Origin: Phytopythium helicoides
Taxonomy: Eukaryota > Oomycota > Peronosporomycetes > Pythiales > Pythiaceae
Assembly (NCBI GenBank): GCA_024867545.1
Contig: JANFNE010000007.1
Span: forward strand, 806,001 to 870,000
Length of the DNA stretch: 64,000 nucleotides
Reading direction: 5' to 3'
Under the pieces are notes generated by a model. It did no database searches. It saw nothing but the letters and a program-made list of their open reading frames with translations, and was not told where the DNA came from. This document shows positions 1-11,501 of this stretch, piece after piece. Positions within the stretch are counted from its first letter, which is position 1; each line of letters starts with the position of its first letter. A program made the translations under genes and the position numbers.

Positions 1-1152
1 CCAGGTGCAGGTCGACAACCTGACGAACTGCCGCGTCTTCATCGGTGCGCCTCGCTGCAAATGTCAAGGGTGTTTGGCTGCGAACACTTATCAACAATAT
101 TCACAGGACCCAGCTCCGAGTCGGTGTTCATCCGGAACTGCACCAACTGTGTTTTTACGATTGCTTGGTACGGATTCTTGACAAGGTCCTGCGTCTTGAA
201 GAGGCAGATTGTAACATGCTCGTCTTTGATGTCGAGCAGCAAGCAACTTCGGACTCGCGATAGCTCGTCATGCTCGTTCTACCTATACTCGCTTACCGAC
301 CCAATCATTGAGACGTCTTCGGGAATGAAATTTGCTCCATTCAACGGCGCATACTGCGGGCTTGAGCAGGTAATGTGACTTGTTGAGCACTTAGTTCATT
401 GCAGCAGGGCTAAATCGCAAACCTTGTCATCAGCATTTCCGTGACGCGCGGCTGGAGCCGACCAACAACCACTGGTCTCAGGTGTATGATTTCAACGACC
501 CGGACAAGACCGGCGCGAACTGGTGCATTCTGAGTATGCTGTTGGCCTCGATCGCGAGTGGTTCTGCTCTAACGTGACTCCGTTGGTGACTCCAGAGCCC
601 GAGGAGGAGTGTCCGCCATGGACCGTCGACATCGAGCCGTACTTGCCCGGAGCGACTCAGTCGCTTGGAGCCTGCTCCAACCCCGTCGCGAGAGACACTG
701 GCTTCATCACCGAGAGCTCGGGCTCGTCCAGCATGCAGTCGTTCACGTTCAAGACGACGCAGAAGGACGCCGAGAAGACAGTCACGGCTCAAACCCAGCT
801 GGGGACTACTCCAGTTGCGTCTCCTGCGCCGTGCTGTGTTCAGGCTCCAGCACGCTCGCTTCCTGCGCCTCCATGCGCCACCGCGGCGGCTCCTCCTCTC
901 CCTCGGGTTCTCGCGCCTCTGGTGCCTCCTCCCGCTCCAGTGGCCTCCATTTCACCTCCAGTGCTCCCTCCTGCCCCGTTGCTCCAGTCTCCATCCGAGA
1001 ACCAGAAGGTCGCGGTCGTCGAGGCCGTCGAGCACCCAACTCCGCCCGCGCCTCTGGCTGCTGCAAGCGCCTCCGAGTGCTGCGCCAAGTCGCCGATCCC
1101 CTCGAGCGAGCCCGCCGTCGAGAGCGTCGCCGAGGTGCTCGCGCTCCTGTAG
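1..1152 (+). CDS. RP2/TBCC-domain protein, 3' part (5' end outside window)
   Basis: The best model is exons <1-44, 107-167, 240-369, 434-533 and 596-1152, with the first complete codon at base 2. This gives 297 codons including the stop. All four introns are GT-AG and 61-72 bp; the last has a CTAAC branch-like site. The first ~115 spliced residues match the beta-helical tubulin-cofactor-C/RP2 domain: repeated N-x-TNC motifs, a central TDPIIETSS stretch and a closing [13 protein letters not shown] stretch, resembling human XRP2 more than TBCC or CAP. In that family the domain is an Arf-like-GTPase (ARL3) GAP used in ciliary lipoprotein trafficking, which would suit a zoospore-forming organism (inference). 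The remaining ~185 residues are Pro/Ala/Ser-rich and low complexity, with no nucleoside-diphosphate-kinase-like domain as in animal RP2. The family call is firm; the exact partner is not shown. Confidence 0.82.
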
Positions 1153-1222
1153 AGAAGTCGTCGTCATCCGAATCAAAACTTGACTTGACTATATTTGGGA
1201 GTCGTGTGTTGGAGTGGGGAGA

Positions 1223-2226
1223 ATGGCGCCGCCCCGCGCGCCGGAGGACCCGGCCGAGCGCGTGCGTCGCGCCGCCAAGCGCCGCTGGTCCGCGCGCGGC
1301 TGGTGGCTGGCGCTTCACCTGCTGGGGTTGGGGGCCGTGGCGTTCGCGTGGGCGTCGGGCGCCTTGCGACTCGCGGCGGCGGACGTCGCGGCGCTCGCGC
1401 TCGCGGTGGCGGCGAGCGTCGGGAGCTACGCGGCGCTGCAGCTGTCGTCGCCAGGGTACCTGGAGCCAGGCGGAGGCGCCAAGGAGGCCGAGGCGGAGGC
1501 GTCGAGGAGCGAGGACCACCCGCTCGTGGACGGCGAGGCGGACGAGGGCGAGCGCGGCGGCCGAGACGCTGCGCTGCGCTTCTGCGAGAGGTGCCGAGTG
1601 CTGCAGCCGCTGAGGACCAAGCACTGGTGGGGAGCGAGCGCGCGGGGCAGGGGGACGTTGACGGGGACACTGACGATGGGCGGTGGTGGCGTGGCAGCAA
1701 GGACTGCGACCGCTGCGTCCGGCAGTACGACCACCAGTACGCCGTGGTCTTGTCTATGGTGGGAGTCGTGCAACTAATGCGGTGCTCTCACAGCTGCGAC
1801 TGCGCTGGCACGTGCATTGGCGAGCGCAACCGGCGCTTGTTCGTGCTCTACTTGTTCTTGCAGACGGTGGAGGGGCTCACGGTGATCAGCTACGTCTCGG
1901 ACGCCTTCGCGCTCCAGTCGTCTGTCGACGAGTGGTTCCGAGTCAACGCGGTCTACATCGTCGCGTGGGTCTTCACGTTCTTCTCGCTTACCGTCAGCAT
2001 CCCGCTGCTCATCTACCAGACTTTTCTGATCGCGACCAACCAGACGTCGTGGGAGCACGCACGCCGCAGCTCCATCACGTACCTGCGCGATCTGCAAGGA
2101 GATCGATCGCCTTTTGACCGCGGCGCGCTTACCAACTTGTGGGTTTTTCTTAGCGGTGGTGACCGCAACAAATGGGTTCACAGCGCAGCGCCGTCAAGCT
2201 CACGGCAAGCTCTCGAAGAAGTGTAA
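1223..2226 (+). CDS. DHHC-type palmitoyltransferase
   Basis: Exons 1223-1626, 1698-1736 and 1794-2226 give 291 residues; both introns are GT-AG and keep frame through the Cys-rich domain. Two N-terminal membrane segments (about residues 26-50 and 55-80) precede a zinc-binding DHHC cysteine-rich domain (FCERCRVLQPLRTKHC, then a DHHC core split by intron 2). Two further membrane segments follow, then an NQTSWE motif in the place of the family TTxE motif and a C-terminal SPFDRG..NLW stretch typical of these enzymes. Function by family: S-acylation of cysteines on membrane proteins through an acyl-enzyme on the DHHC cysteine, probably in Golgi or ER. The usual Pro-Trp after DHHC is Asp-Cys here. 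The ATG at 1223 is the first in frame, 70 bp after the preceding gene's stop. The last ~20 codons are poorly conserved and could hide a missed intron. Confidence 0.87.
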
Positions 2227-2727
2227 TGAATATCTGGGGAGAGCTTTTTCTTGGCTTCAAGGTGATCTAATGCACCGAGGTGTTCGCAGCTCGTTCCCTC
2301 ACATTGACAATGCGTACTTGGTATCGACCCATTTTCACACGAACTCAGATGAGTTCCAGCGACCTCGCTCTCGACACCTTTGCTAAACTCGTAGCATGTG
2401 CCGCTGCTGAATGATAAAACTCGCGAGGCGAAACACATGAGCTTTTAGGTGATTCTGGGCAGAGTGCGTCAGGCTTCTTCGCTGATAAAGCATATCTCGG
2501 ACCCAGCGATTCACTTTAGCTTCAGCGCCATGTGCAATGCGCAGCACCTGCAATTGCCTCCCCGGAGCAACCAGTGGTTGGGCAAGAACTTTGCCTCATC
2601 CCGTTCGATTCAGCAATATGGGAGGATGAATTGCCGCAGTGCATGAAACCGCACAGACCTCGCAGCGATAGCTCCGGCGCGTCATTGAGAGAAACAAGAT
2701 GGAGCGAGAAATCGCGGCCGGACACAG
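2227..2727. other. intergenic, nothing recognised
   Basis: About 500 bp between the palmitoyltransferase stop and the coiled-coil pseudogene. Only short ORFs without recognisable features occur. The last ~100 bp may belong to the decayed gene that follows, but they do not match the right-hand copy. Confidence 0.5.
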
Positions 2728-3277
2728 CTGGACGCTGAAAAAGAAGCTGGCTCACTCAAGCTTCAGGATGCACAGCGTCTCGCAGACAAGTAACGCGACT
2801 CAAGAATCAGCTGCGTGGCGAAGAGGCTGAGTGTCCCGACCTGGAGTCACAGCCCCGCGTCTTCAAGCCATTCGCGGACACCGACGAGCAACTGTACGAA
2901 ATCGGGCACACACGCGTGACTCATTTGGAGCGGATCAACTGTGAGCTGCTGGCGCACAGCGAACGTGCAGTGAGTGCTCACGCTGATGATATGCGTGAGT
3001 TGGAGACAAAGTTGGCACAGCGAGGGACGGAGTAGCGAGAGAGCATTGCGGTGGTCCAGACGGTTTAGGACGCTACGGACGCGATAGAGCTGCTTGACAG
3101 TTAGCAGAAGCGGCGCTGGCGGTGGAGCAGTAGACAAATGGATCGCTTGCGCAGCGTGTCAAGGACCTGGAGAGCAATATGCTCGAGCTACAGGAGCTGG
3201 ACACAATGATGAGCGACCGCCACTCGGCCGATGTGGCTGAACTCAAACTGAAGATGGAGGCGGCAATGCAGAAGTAG
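2728..3277 (+). pseudogene. decayed coiled-coil gene fragment, left copy
   Basis: About 550 bp reads as charged, heptad-rich coiled coil in + strand frames (for example stretches rich in LRGEEAE, VTHLERINCELL and DMRELETKLAQ), but it is broken by several in-frame stops (after ...RLADK, after ...AQRGTE, in GTTTAGGAC and in GAGCAGTAGAC) and by frame changes. A second copy lies at 40079-40624 in the same orientation. The stops at GTTTAG, CAGTTAG and GAGCAGTAG are shared by both copies, so the sequence was already dead before it was duplicated. No function can be assigned. The copy ends about 195 bp before the satellite array; the intervening bases (3278-3471) are degenerate, with scattered AAGTCGAA-like motifs resembling satellite fragments. 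Confidence 0.75.
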
Positions 3278-3471
3278 CTCGGCAAGATGGCAGCTACCCA
3301 GATACAACCAAAACACGGCGGCCGACAGCAGTGAACGAGCGACGAGTGTGCAAGCGAGCACTAGAGCAAAGTACTTACCCACCAACGAAACTTGCACTGC
3401 AAAAAAGTAGCCAAATCAAAGAGTCGAAGTCGAAAGCCACGGCGGCTGCAAAAAGTGAAGCACATCTCGAC

Positions 3472-6400
3472 GAGTCCAAGTCGAAGTCATAGTCGGAGCC
3501 GAGATGGCGGCACAACCAGTCCATCGCTTCCGACGTGTAGCTTGCGCGGTAAGGCGCATCCAACTATCACGTGTCGCGCGATAGACCAGTGTGCCTTGAC
3601 GTTGCTGGTAGTGTTGGTGATGACGAAGAGTATGGGGAGGCGTGGGCGGGACGGGAGTCGAAGAGTCCAAGTCGAAGAGTCCAAGTCGAAGTCGTAGTCG
3701 GAGCCGAGATGGCGGCACAACCAGTCCATCGCTTCCGACGTGTAGCTTGCGCGGTAAGGCGCATCCAACTATCACGTGTCGCGCGATAGACCAGTGTGCC
3801 TTGACGTTGCTGGTAGTGTTGGTGATGACGAAGAGTATGGGGAGGCGTGGGCGGGACGGGAGTCGAAGAGTCCAAGTCGAAGAGTCCAAGTCGAAGTCGT
3901 AGTCGGAGCCGAGATGGCGGCACAACCAGTCCATCGCTTCCGACGTGTAGCTTGCGCGGTAAGGCGCATCCAACTATCACGTGTCGCGCGATAGACCAGT
4001 GTGCCTTGACGTTGCTGGTAGTGTTGGTGATGACGAAGAGTATGGGGAGGCGTGGGCGGGACGGGAGTCGAAGAGTCCAAGTCGAAGAGTCCAAGTCGAA
4101 GTCGTAGTCGGAGCCGAGATGGCGGCACAACCAGTCCATCGCTTCCGACGTGTAGCTGGCGCGGTAAGGCGCATCCAACTATCACGTGTCGCGCGATAGA
4201 CCAGTGTGCCTTGACGTTGCTGGTAGTGTTGGTGATGACGAAGAGTATGGGGAGGCGTGGGCGGGACGGGAGTCGAAGAGTCCAAGTCGAAGAGTCCAAG
4301 TCGAAGTCGTAGTCGGAGCCGAGATGGCGGCACAACCAGTCCATCGCTTCCGACGTGTAGCTGGCGCGGTAAGGCGCATCCAACTATCACGTGTCGCGCG
4401 ATAGACCAGTGTGCCTTGACGTTGCTGGTAGTGTTGGTGATGACGAAGAGTATGGGGAGGCGTGGGCGGGACGGGAGTCGAAGAGTCCAAGTCGAAGAGT
4501 CCAAGTCGAAGTCGTAGTCGGAGCCGAGATGGCGGCACAACCAGTCCATCGCTTCCGACGTGTAGCTTGCGCGGTAAGGCGCATCCAACTATCACGTGTC
4601 GCGCGATAGACCAGTGTGCCTTGACGTTGCTGGTAGTGTTGGTGATGACGAAGAGTATGGGGAGGCGTGGGCGGGACGGGAGTCGAAGAGTCCAAGTCGA
4701 AGAGTCCAAGTCGAAGTCGTAGTCGGAGCCGAGATGGCGGCACAACCAGTCCATCGCTTCCGACGTGTAGCTTGCGCGGTAAGGCGCATCCAACTATCAC
4801 GTGTCGCGCGATAGACCAGTGTGCCTTGACGTTGCTGGTAGTGTTGGTGATGACGAAGAGTATGGGGAGGCGTGGGCGGGACGGGAGTCGAAGAGTCCAA
4901 GTCGAAGAGTCCAAGTCGAAGTCGTAGTCGGAGCCGAGATGGCGGCACAACCAGTCCATCGCTTCCGACGTGTAGCTGGCGCGGTAAGGCGCATCCAACT
5001 ATCACGTGTCGCGCGATAGACCAGTGTGCCTTGACGTTGCTGGTAGTGTTGGTGATGACGAAGAGTATGGGGAGGCGTGGGCGGGACGGGAGTCGAAGAG
5101 TCCAAGTCGAAGAGTCCAAGTCGAAGTCGTAGTCGGAGCCGAGATGGCGGCACAACCAGTCCATCGCTTCCGACGTGTAGCTTGCGCGGTAAGGCGCATC
5201 CAACTATCACGTGTCGCGCGATAGACCAGTGTGCCTTGACGTTGCTGGTAGTGTTGGTGATGACGAAGAGTATGGGGAGGCGTGGGCGGGACGGGAGTCG
5301 AAGAGTCCAAGTCGAAGAGTCCAAGTCGAAGTCGTAGTCGGAGCCGAGATGGCGGCACAACCAGTCCATCGCTTCCGACGTGTAGCTTGCGCGGTAAGGC
5401 GCATCCAACTATCACGTGTCGCGCGATAGACCAGTGTGCCTTGACGTTGCTGGTAGTGTTGGTGATGACGAAGAGTATGGGGAGGCGTGGGCGGGACGGG
5501 AGTCGAAGAGTCCAAGTCGAAGAGTCCAAGTCGAAGTCGTAGTCGGAGCCGAGATGGCGGCACAACCAGTCCATCGCTTCCGACGTGTAGCTTGCGCGGT
5601 AAGGCGCATCCAACTATCACGTGTCGCGCGATAGACCAGTGTGCCTTGACGTTGCTGGTAGTGTTGGTGATGACGAAGAGTATGGGGAGGCGTGGGCGGG
5701 ACGGGAGTCGAAGAGTCCAAGTCGAAGAGTCCAAGTCGAAGTCGTAGTCGGAGCCGAGATGGCGGCACAACCAGTCCATCGCTTCCGACGTGTAGCTTGC
5801 GCGGTAAGGCGCATCCAACTATCACGTGTCGCGCGATAGACCAGTGTGCCTTGACGTTGCTGGTAGTGTTGGTGATGACGAAGAGTATGGGGAGGCGTGG
5901 GCGGGACGGGAGTCGAAGAGTCCAAGTCGAAGAGTCCAAGTCGAAGTCGTAGTCGGAGCCGAGATGGCGGCACAACCAGTCCATCGCTTCCGACGTGTAG
6001 CTTGCGCGGTAAGGCGCATCCAACTATCACGTGTCGCGCGATAGACCAGTGTGCCTTGACGTTGCTGGTAGTGTTGGTGATGACGAAGAGTATGGGGAGG
6101 CGTGGGCGGGACGGGAGTCGAAGAGTCCAAGTCGAAGAGTCCAAGTCGAAGTCGTAGTCGGAGCCGAGATGGCGGCACAACCAGTCCATCGCTTCCGACG
6201 TGTAGCTTGCGCGGTAAGGCGCATCCAACTATCACGTGTCGCGCGATAGACCAGTGTGCCTTGACGTTGCTGGTAGTGTTGGTGATGACGAAGAGTATGG
6301 GGAGGCGTGGGCGGGACGGGAGTCGAAGAGTCCAAGTCGAAGAGTCCAAGTCGAAGTCGTAGTCGGAGCCGAGATGGCGGCACAACCAGTCCATCGCTTC

Positions 6401-9400
6401 CGACGTGTAGCTTGCGCGGTAAGGCGCATCCAACTATCACGTGTCGCGCGATAGACCAGTGTGCCTTGACGTTGCTGGTAGTGTTGGTGATGACGAAGAG
6501 TATGGGGAGGCGTGGGCGGGACGGGAGTCGAAGAGTCCAAGTCGAAGAGTCCAAGTCGAAGTCGTAGTCGGAGCCGAGATGGCGGCACAACCAGTCCATC
6601 GCTTCCGACGTGTAGCTTGCGCGGTAAGGCGCATCCAACTATCACGTGTCGCGCGATAGACCAGTGTGCCTTGACGTTGCTGGTAGTGTTGGTGATGACG
6701 AAGAGTATGGGGAGGCGTGGGCGGGACGGGAGTCGAAGAGTCCAAGTCGAAGAGTCCAAGTCGAAGTCGTAGTCGGAGCCGAGATGGCGGCACAACCAGT
6801 CCATCGCTTCCGACGTGTAGCTTGCGCGGTAAGGCGCATCCAACTATCACGTGTCGCGCGATAGACCAGTGTGCCTTGACGTTGCTGGTAGTGTTGGTGA
6901 TGACGAAGAGTATGGGGAGGCGTGGGCGGGACGGGAGTCGAAGAGTCCAAGTCGAAGAGTCCAAGTCGAAGTCGTAGTCGGAGCCGAGATGGCGGCACAA
7001 CCAGTCCATCGCTTCCGACGTGTAGCTTGCGCGGTAAGGCGCATCCAACTATCACGTGTCGCGCGATAGACCAGTGTGCCTTGACGTTGCTGGTAGTGTT
7101 GGTGATGACGAAGAGTATGGGGAGGCGTGGGCGGGACGGGAGTCGAAGAGTCCAAGTCGAAGAGTCCAAGTCGAAGTCGTAGTCGGAGCCGAGATGGCGG
7201 CACAACCAGTCCATCGCTTCCGACGTGTAGCTTGCGCGGTAAGGCGCATCCAACTATCACGTGTCGCGCGATAGACCAGTGTGCCTTGACGTTGCTGGTA
7301 GTGTTGGTGATGACGAAGAGTATGGGGAGGCGTGGGCGGGACGGGAGTCGAAGAGTCCAAGTCGAAGAGTCCAAGTCGAAGTCGTAGTCGGAGCCGAGAT
7401 GGCGGCACAACCAGTCCATCGCTTCCGACGTGTAGCTTGCGCGGTAAGGCGCATCCAACTATCACGTGTCGCGCGATAGACCAGTGTGCCTTGACGTTGC
7501 TGGTAGTGTTGGTGATGACGAAGAGTATGGGGAGGCGTGGGCGGGACGGGAGTCGAAGAGTCCAAGTCGAAGAGTCCAAGTCGAAGTCGTAGTCGGAGCC
7601 GAGATGGCGGCACAACCAGTCCATCGCTTCCGACGTGTAGCTTGCGCGGTAAGGCGCATCCAACTATCACGTGTCGCGCGATAGACCAGTGTGCCTTGAC
7701 GTTGCTGGTAGTGTTGGTGATGACGAAGAGTATGGGGAGGCGTGGGCGGGACGGGAGTCGAAGAGTCCAAGTCGAAGAGTCCAAGTCGAAGTCGTAGTCG
7801 GAGCCGAGATGGCGGCACAACCAGTCCATCGCTTCCGACGTGTAGCTTGCGCGGTAAGGCGCATCCAACTATCACGTGTCGCGCGATAGACCAGTGTGCC
7901 TTGACGTTGCTGGTAGTGTTGGTGATGACGAAGAGTATGGGGAGGCGTGGGCGGGACGGGAGTCGAAGAGTCCAAGTCGAAGAGTCCAAGTCGAAGTCGT
8001 AGTCGGAGCCGAGATGGCGGCACAACCAGTCCATCGCTTCCGACGTGTAGCTTGCGCGGTAAGGCGCATCCAACTATCACGTGTCGCGCGATAGACCAGT
8101 GTGCCTTGACGTTGCTGGTAGTGTTGGTGATGACGAAGAGTATGGGGAGGCGTGGGCGGGACGGGAGTCGAAGAGTCCAAGTCGAAGAGTCCAAGTCGAA
8201 GTCGTAGTCGGAGCCGAGATGGCGGCACAACCAGTCCATCGCTTCCGACGTGTAGCTTGCGCGGTAAGGCGCATCCAACTATCACGTGTCGCGCGATAGA
8301 CCAGTGTGCCTTGACGTTGCTGGTAGTGTTGGTGATGACGAAGAGTATGGGGAGGCGTGGGCGGGACGGGAGTCGAAGAGTCCAAGTCGAAGAGTCCAAG
8401 TCGAAGTCGTAGTCGGAGCCGAGATGGCGGCACAACCAGTCCATCGCTTCCGACGTGTAGCTTGCGCGGTAAGGCGCATCCAACTATCACGTGTCGCGCG
8501 ATAGACCAGTGTGCCTTGACGTTGCTGGTAGTGTTGGTGATGACGAAGAGTATGGGGAGGCGTGGGCGGGACGGGAGTCGAAGAGTCCAAGTCGAAGAGT
8601 CCAAGTCGAAGTCGTAGTCGGAGCCGAGATGGCGGCACAACCAGTCCATCGCTTCCGACGTGTAGCTTGCGCGGTAAGGCGCATCCAACTATCACGTGTC
8701 GCGCGATAGACCAGTGTGCCTTGACGTTGCTGGTAGTGTTGGTGATGACGAAGAGTATGGGGAGGCGTGGGCGGGACGGGAGTCGAAGAGTCCAAGTCGA
8801 AGAGTCCAAGTCGAAGTCGTAGTCGGAGCCGAGATGGCGGCACAACCAGTCCATCGCTTCCGACGTGTAGCTTGCGCGGTAAGGCGCATCCAACTATCAC
8901 GTGTCGCGCGATAGACCAGTGTGCCTTGACGTTGCTGGTAGTGTTGGTGATGACGAAGAGTATGGGGAGGCGTGGGCGGGACGGGAGTCGAAGAGTCCAA
9001 GTCGAAGAGTCCAAGTCGAAGTCGTAGTCGGAGCCGAGATGGCGGCACAACCAGTCCATCGCTTCCGACGTGTAGCTGGCGCGGTAAGGCGCATCCAACT
9101 ATCACGTGTCGCGCGATAGACCAGTGTGCCTTGACGTTGCTGGTAGTGTTGGTGATGACGAAGAGTATGGGGAGGCGTGGGCGGGACGGGAGTCGAAGAG
9201 TCCAAGTCGAAGAGTCCAAGTCGAAGTCGTAGTCGGAGCCGAGATGGCGGCACAACCAGTCCATCGCTTCCGACGTGTAGCTTGCGCGGTAAGGCGCATC
9301 CAACTATCACGTGTCGCGCGATAGACCAGTGTGCCTTGACGTTGCTGGTAGTGTTGGTGATGACGAAGAGTATGGGGAGGCGTGGGCGGGACGGGAGTCG

Positions 9401-10767
9401 AAGAGTCCAAGTCGAAGAGTCCAAGTCGAAGTCGTAGTCGGAGCCGAGATGGCGGCACAACCAGTCCATCGCTTCCGACGTGTAGCTTGCGCGGTAAGGC
9501 GCATCCAACTATCACGTGTCGCGCGATAGACCAGTGTGCCTTGACGTTGCTGGTAGTGTTGGTGATGACGAAGAGTATGGGGAGGCGTGGGCGGGACGGG
9601 AGTCGAAGAGTCCAAGTCGAAGAGTCCAAGTCGAAGTCGTAGTCGGAGCCGAGATGGCGGCACAACCAGTCCATCGCTTCCGACGTGTAGCTTGCGCGGT
9701 AAGGCGCATCCAACTATCACGTGTCGCGCGATAGACCAGTGTGCCTTGACGTTGCTGGTAGTGTTGGTGATGACGAAGAGTATGGGGAGGCGTGGGCGGG
9801 ACGGGAGTCGAAGAGTCCAAGTCGAAGAGTCCAAGTCGAAGTCGTAGTCGGAGCCGAGATGGCGGCACAACCAGTCCATCGCTTCCGACGTGTAGCTTGC
9901 GCGGTAAGGCGCATCCAACTATCACGTGTCGCGCGATAGACCAGTGTGCCTTGACGTTGCTGGTAGTGTTGGTGATGACGAAGAGTATGGGGAGGCGTGG
10001 GCGGGACGGGAGTCGAAGAGTCCAAGTCGAAGAGTCCAAGTCGAAGTCGTAGTCGGAGCCGAGATGGCGGCACAACCAGTCCATCGCTTCCGACGTGTAG
10101 CTTGCGCGGTAAGGCGCATCCAACTATCACGTGTCGCGCGATAGACCAGTGTGCCTTGACGTTGCTGGTAGTGTTGGTGATGACGAAGAGTATGGGGAGG
10201 CGTGGGCGGGACGGGAGTCGAAGAGTCCAAGTCGAAGAGTCCAAGTCGAAGTCGTAGTCGGAGCCGAGATGGCGGCACAACCAGTCCATCGCTTCCGACG
10301 TGTAGCTTGCGCGGTAAGGCGCATCCAACTATCACGTGTCGCGCGATAGACCAGTGTGCCTTGACGTTGCTGGTAGTGTTGGTGATGACGAAGAGTATGG
10401 GGAGGCGTGGGCGGGACGGGAGTCGAAGAGTCCAAGTCGAAGAGTCCAAGTCGAAGTCGTAGTCGGAGCCGAGATGGCGGCACAACCAGTCCATCGCTTC
10501 CGACGTGTAGCTTGCGCGGTAAGGCGCATCCAACTATCACGTGTCGCGCGATAGACCAGTGTGCCTTGACGTTGCTGGTAGTGTTGGTGATGACGAAGAG
10601 TATGGGGAGGCGTGGGCGGGACGGGAGTCGAAGAGTCCAAGTCGAAGAGTCCAAGTCGAAGTCGTAGTCGGAGCCGAGATGGCGGCACAACCAGTCCATC
10701 GCTTCCGACGTGTAGCTTGCGCGGTAAGGCGCATCCAACTATCACGTGTCGCGCGATAGACCAGTGT
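3472..10767 (+). repeat. 205-bp satellite array, left arm (~35 units)
   Basis: A head-to-tail tandem repeat with an exact 205-bp period; diagnostic positions recur at 3571, 3776, 3981 and so on to 10541. Each unit contains a CACGTG motif followed by TCGCGCGAT, a 14-bp internal duplication (GAGTCCAAGTCGAA twice) and a GAGATGGCGGCAC block. Units are almost identical. The main variable site is GCTTGCG versus GCTGGCG, and only four units (around 3981, 4186, 4801 and 8901) carry GGCG. The first, edge unit has GTCATAGT instead of GTCGTAGT. The array stops at 10767 where chromovirus B has inserted. No coding role is supported: 205 is not a multiple of three, so every ORF in it is a frame artefact. 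Confidence 0.97.
10763..10767. repeat. target-site duplication of element B, left (AGTGT)
   Basis: The five satellite bases AGTGT directly before the TGTGACGG start of the B 5' LTR are repeated directly after the ...GTTACA end of the B 3' LTR (24624-24628). Five-base duplications are normal for Ty3/gypsy integrases. Confidence 0.93.
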
Positions 10768-10822
10768 TGTGACGGAAGCACGCTCCCGTCGCAGCTGCTA
10801 GGCGACATTGTCGCACTGCAGC
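10768..10822 (+). repeat. element B 5' LTR, first fragment
   Basis: These 55 bp match bases 1-55 of the 3' LTR at 24246. They start TGTGACGG and end at the GCAGC target where element A inserted; the rest of this LTR resumes at 18364. Confidence 0.95.
10818..10822. repeat. target-site duplication of element A, left (GCAGC)
   Basis: GCAGC before the LTR is repeated at 18359-18363 after the other LTR. The undivided site GCAGC is visible in the intact 3' LTR of B (CTGCAGCCAGC near 24300), which proves insertion into the LTR of B. Confidence 0.95.
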
Positions 10823-11434
10823 TGTAATGGGGCGCTGTCCACGACAGTCCCCAAAACACGGCACACACGCTTGCGCTTGAGGAAGACTTGGCCTCTCCCG
10901 ACTTGGAGGGAGGAGGAGGGAGACTTGAGATGAAGGCGGTAAATTTGCAACTGAATTGAAAAGCTTATGGTTCCTGAATCCTACGAGCATAAAACCACTA
11001 GGGTCCTATGGGGTTAAATGCAATCAACCTACAAATGCAATATAAAACCTTGGGTTGAATCAGGTTGAACTTGAAGCTTGGACCAGGAGAATGTTCTCCA
11101 ACTTGAACTTGAACTTGAGCTTCGGGTTCTTCAACAAAGAACCTCTCTCTCGCCACGTGGCACGTTGTGATTGGTTGAAACCACGAACATGTACCCACAA
11201 TGACACGTCGGCTTCGTCACTAGAGAGAAATCCAGCAGGAACCATCTTCATGCACAGAGACACGTGTGCAGAGAGCACTCGAGAATGCTTCAAGAACATT
11301 CCGTGCGGTCGCAATCATTGATTGCTCCCGTGAGTGTGTCTCACACCAGTCTGCTGCCACAGACACCAGTCTGCTGTCACAGACACCAATCTGTGACCAG
11401 ATTGTGTCATGTAATGGACATGGGGCCCATTACA
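10823..11434 (-). repeat. element A 3' LTR
   Basis: Matches 17747-18358 at a constant offset of 6,924 bp with no difference seen. The ends are inverted (TGTAATGG/CCATTACA). Inside are repeats of CTTGAA and about 2.5 copies of an ~18-bp CACAGACACCAGTCTGCTG-like unit. A TATAAAA (about 11040) lies on the + strand, that is antisense to the element, and points toward the + strand ORF at 11502. Confidence 0.95.
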
Positions 11435-11449
11435 TCATCCCCCCCTTAA
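11435..11449 (-). promoter_or_regulatory. polypurine tract of element A
   Basis: On the - strand a purine run (AAGGGGGGGATGA) directly abuts the start of the 3' LTR. This is the expected place and composition for the plus-strand primer of an LTR retrotransposon. Confidence 0.8.
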
Positions 11450-11501
11450 AGTAGCGACCACTCGCTCTCTTTGGGGTGCTTGACTCACTTTCGAAACCGC
11501 C

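Noticed and set aside
609..1700. Long Arg/Ser/Pro-rich ORFs overlapping the RP2-like and palmitoyltransferase genes
   Set aside because: Typical shadow frames of GC-rich coding sequence. The spliced genes on the + strand explain the region.
10332..10868. Chimeric 178-codon - strand ORF at the left satellite/transposon junction
   Set aside because: It simply reads from the LTRs into the satellite; no conserved features.
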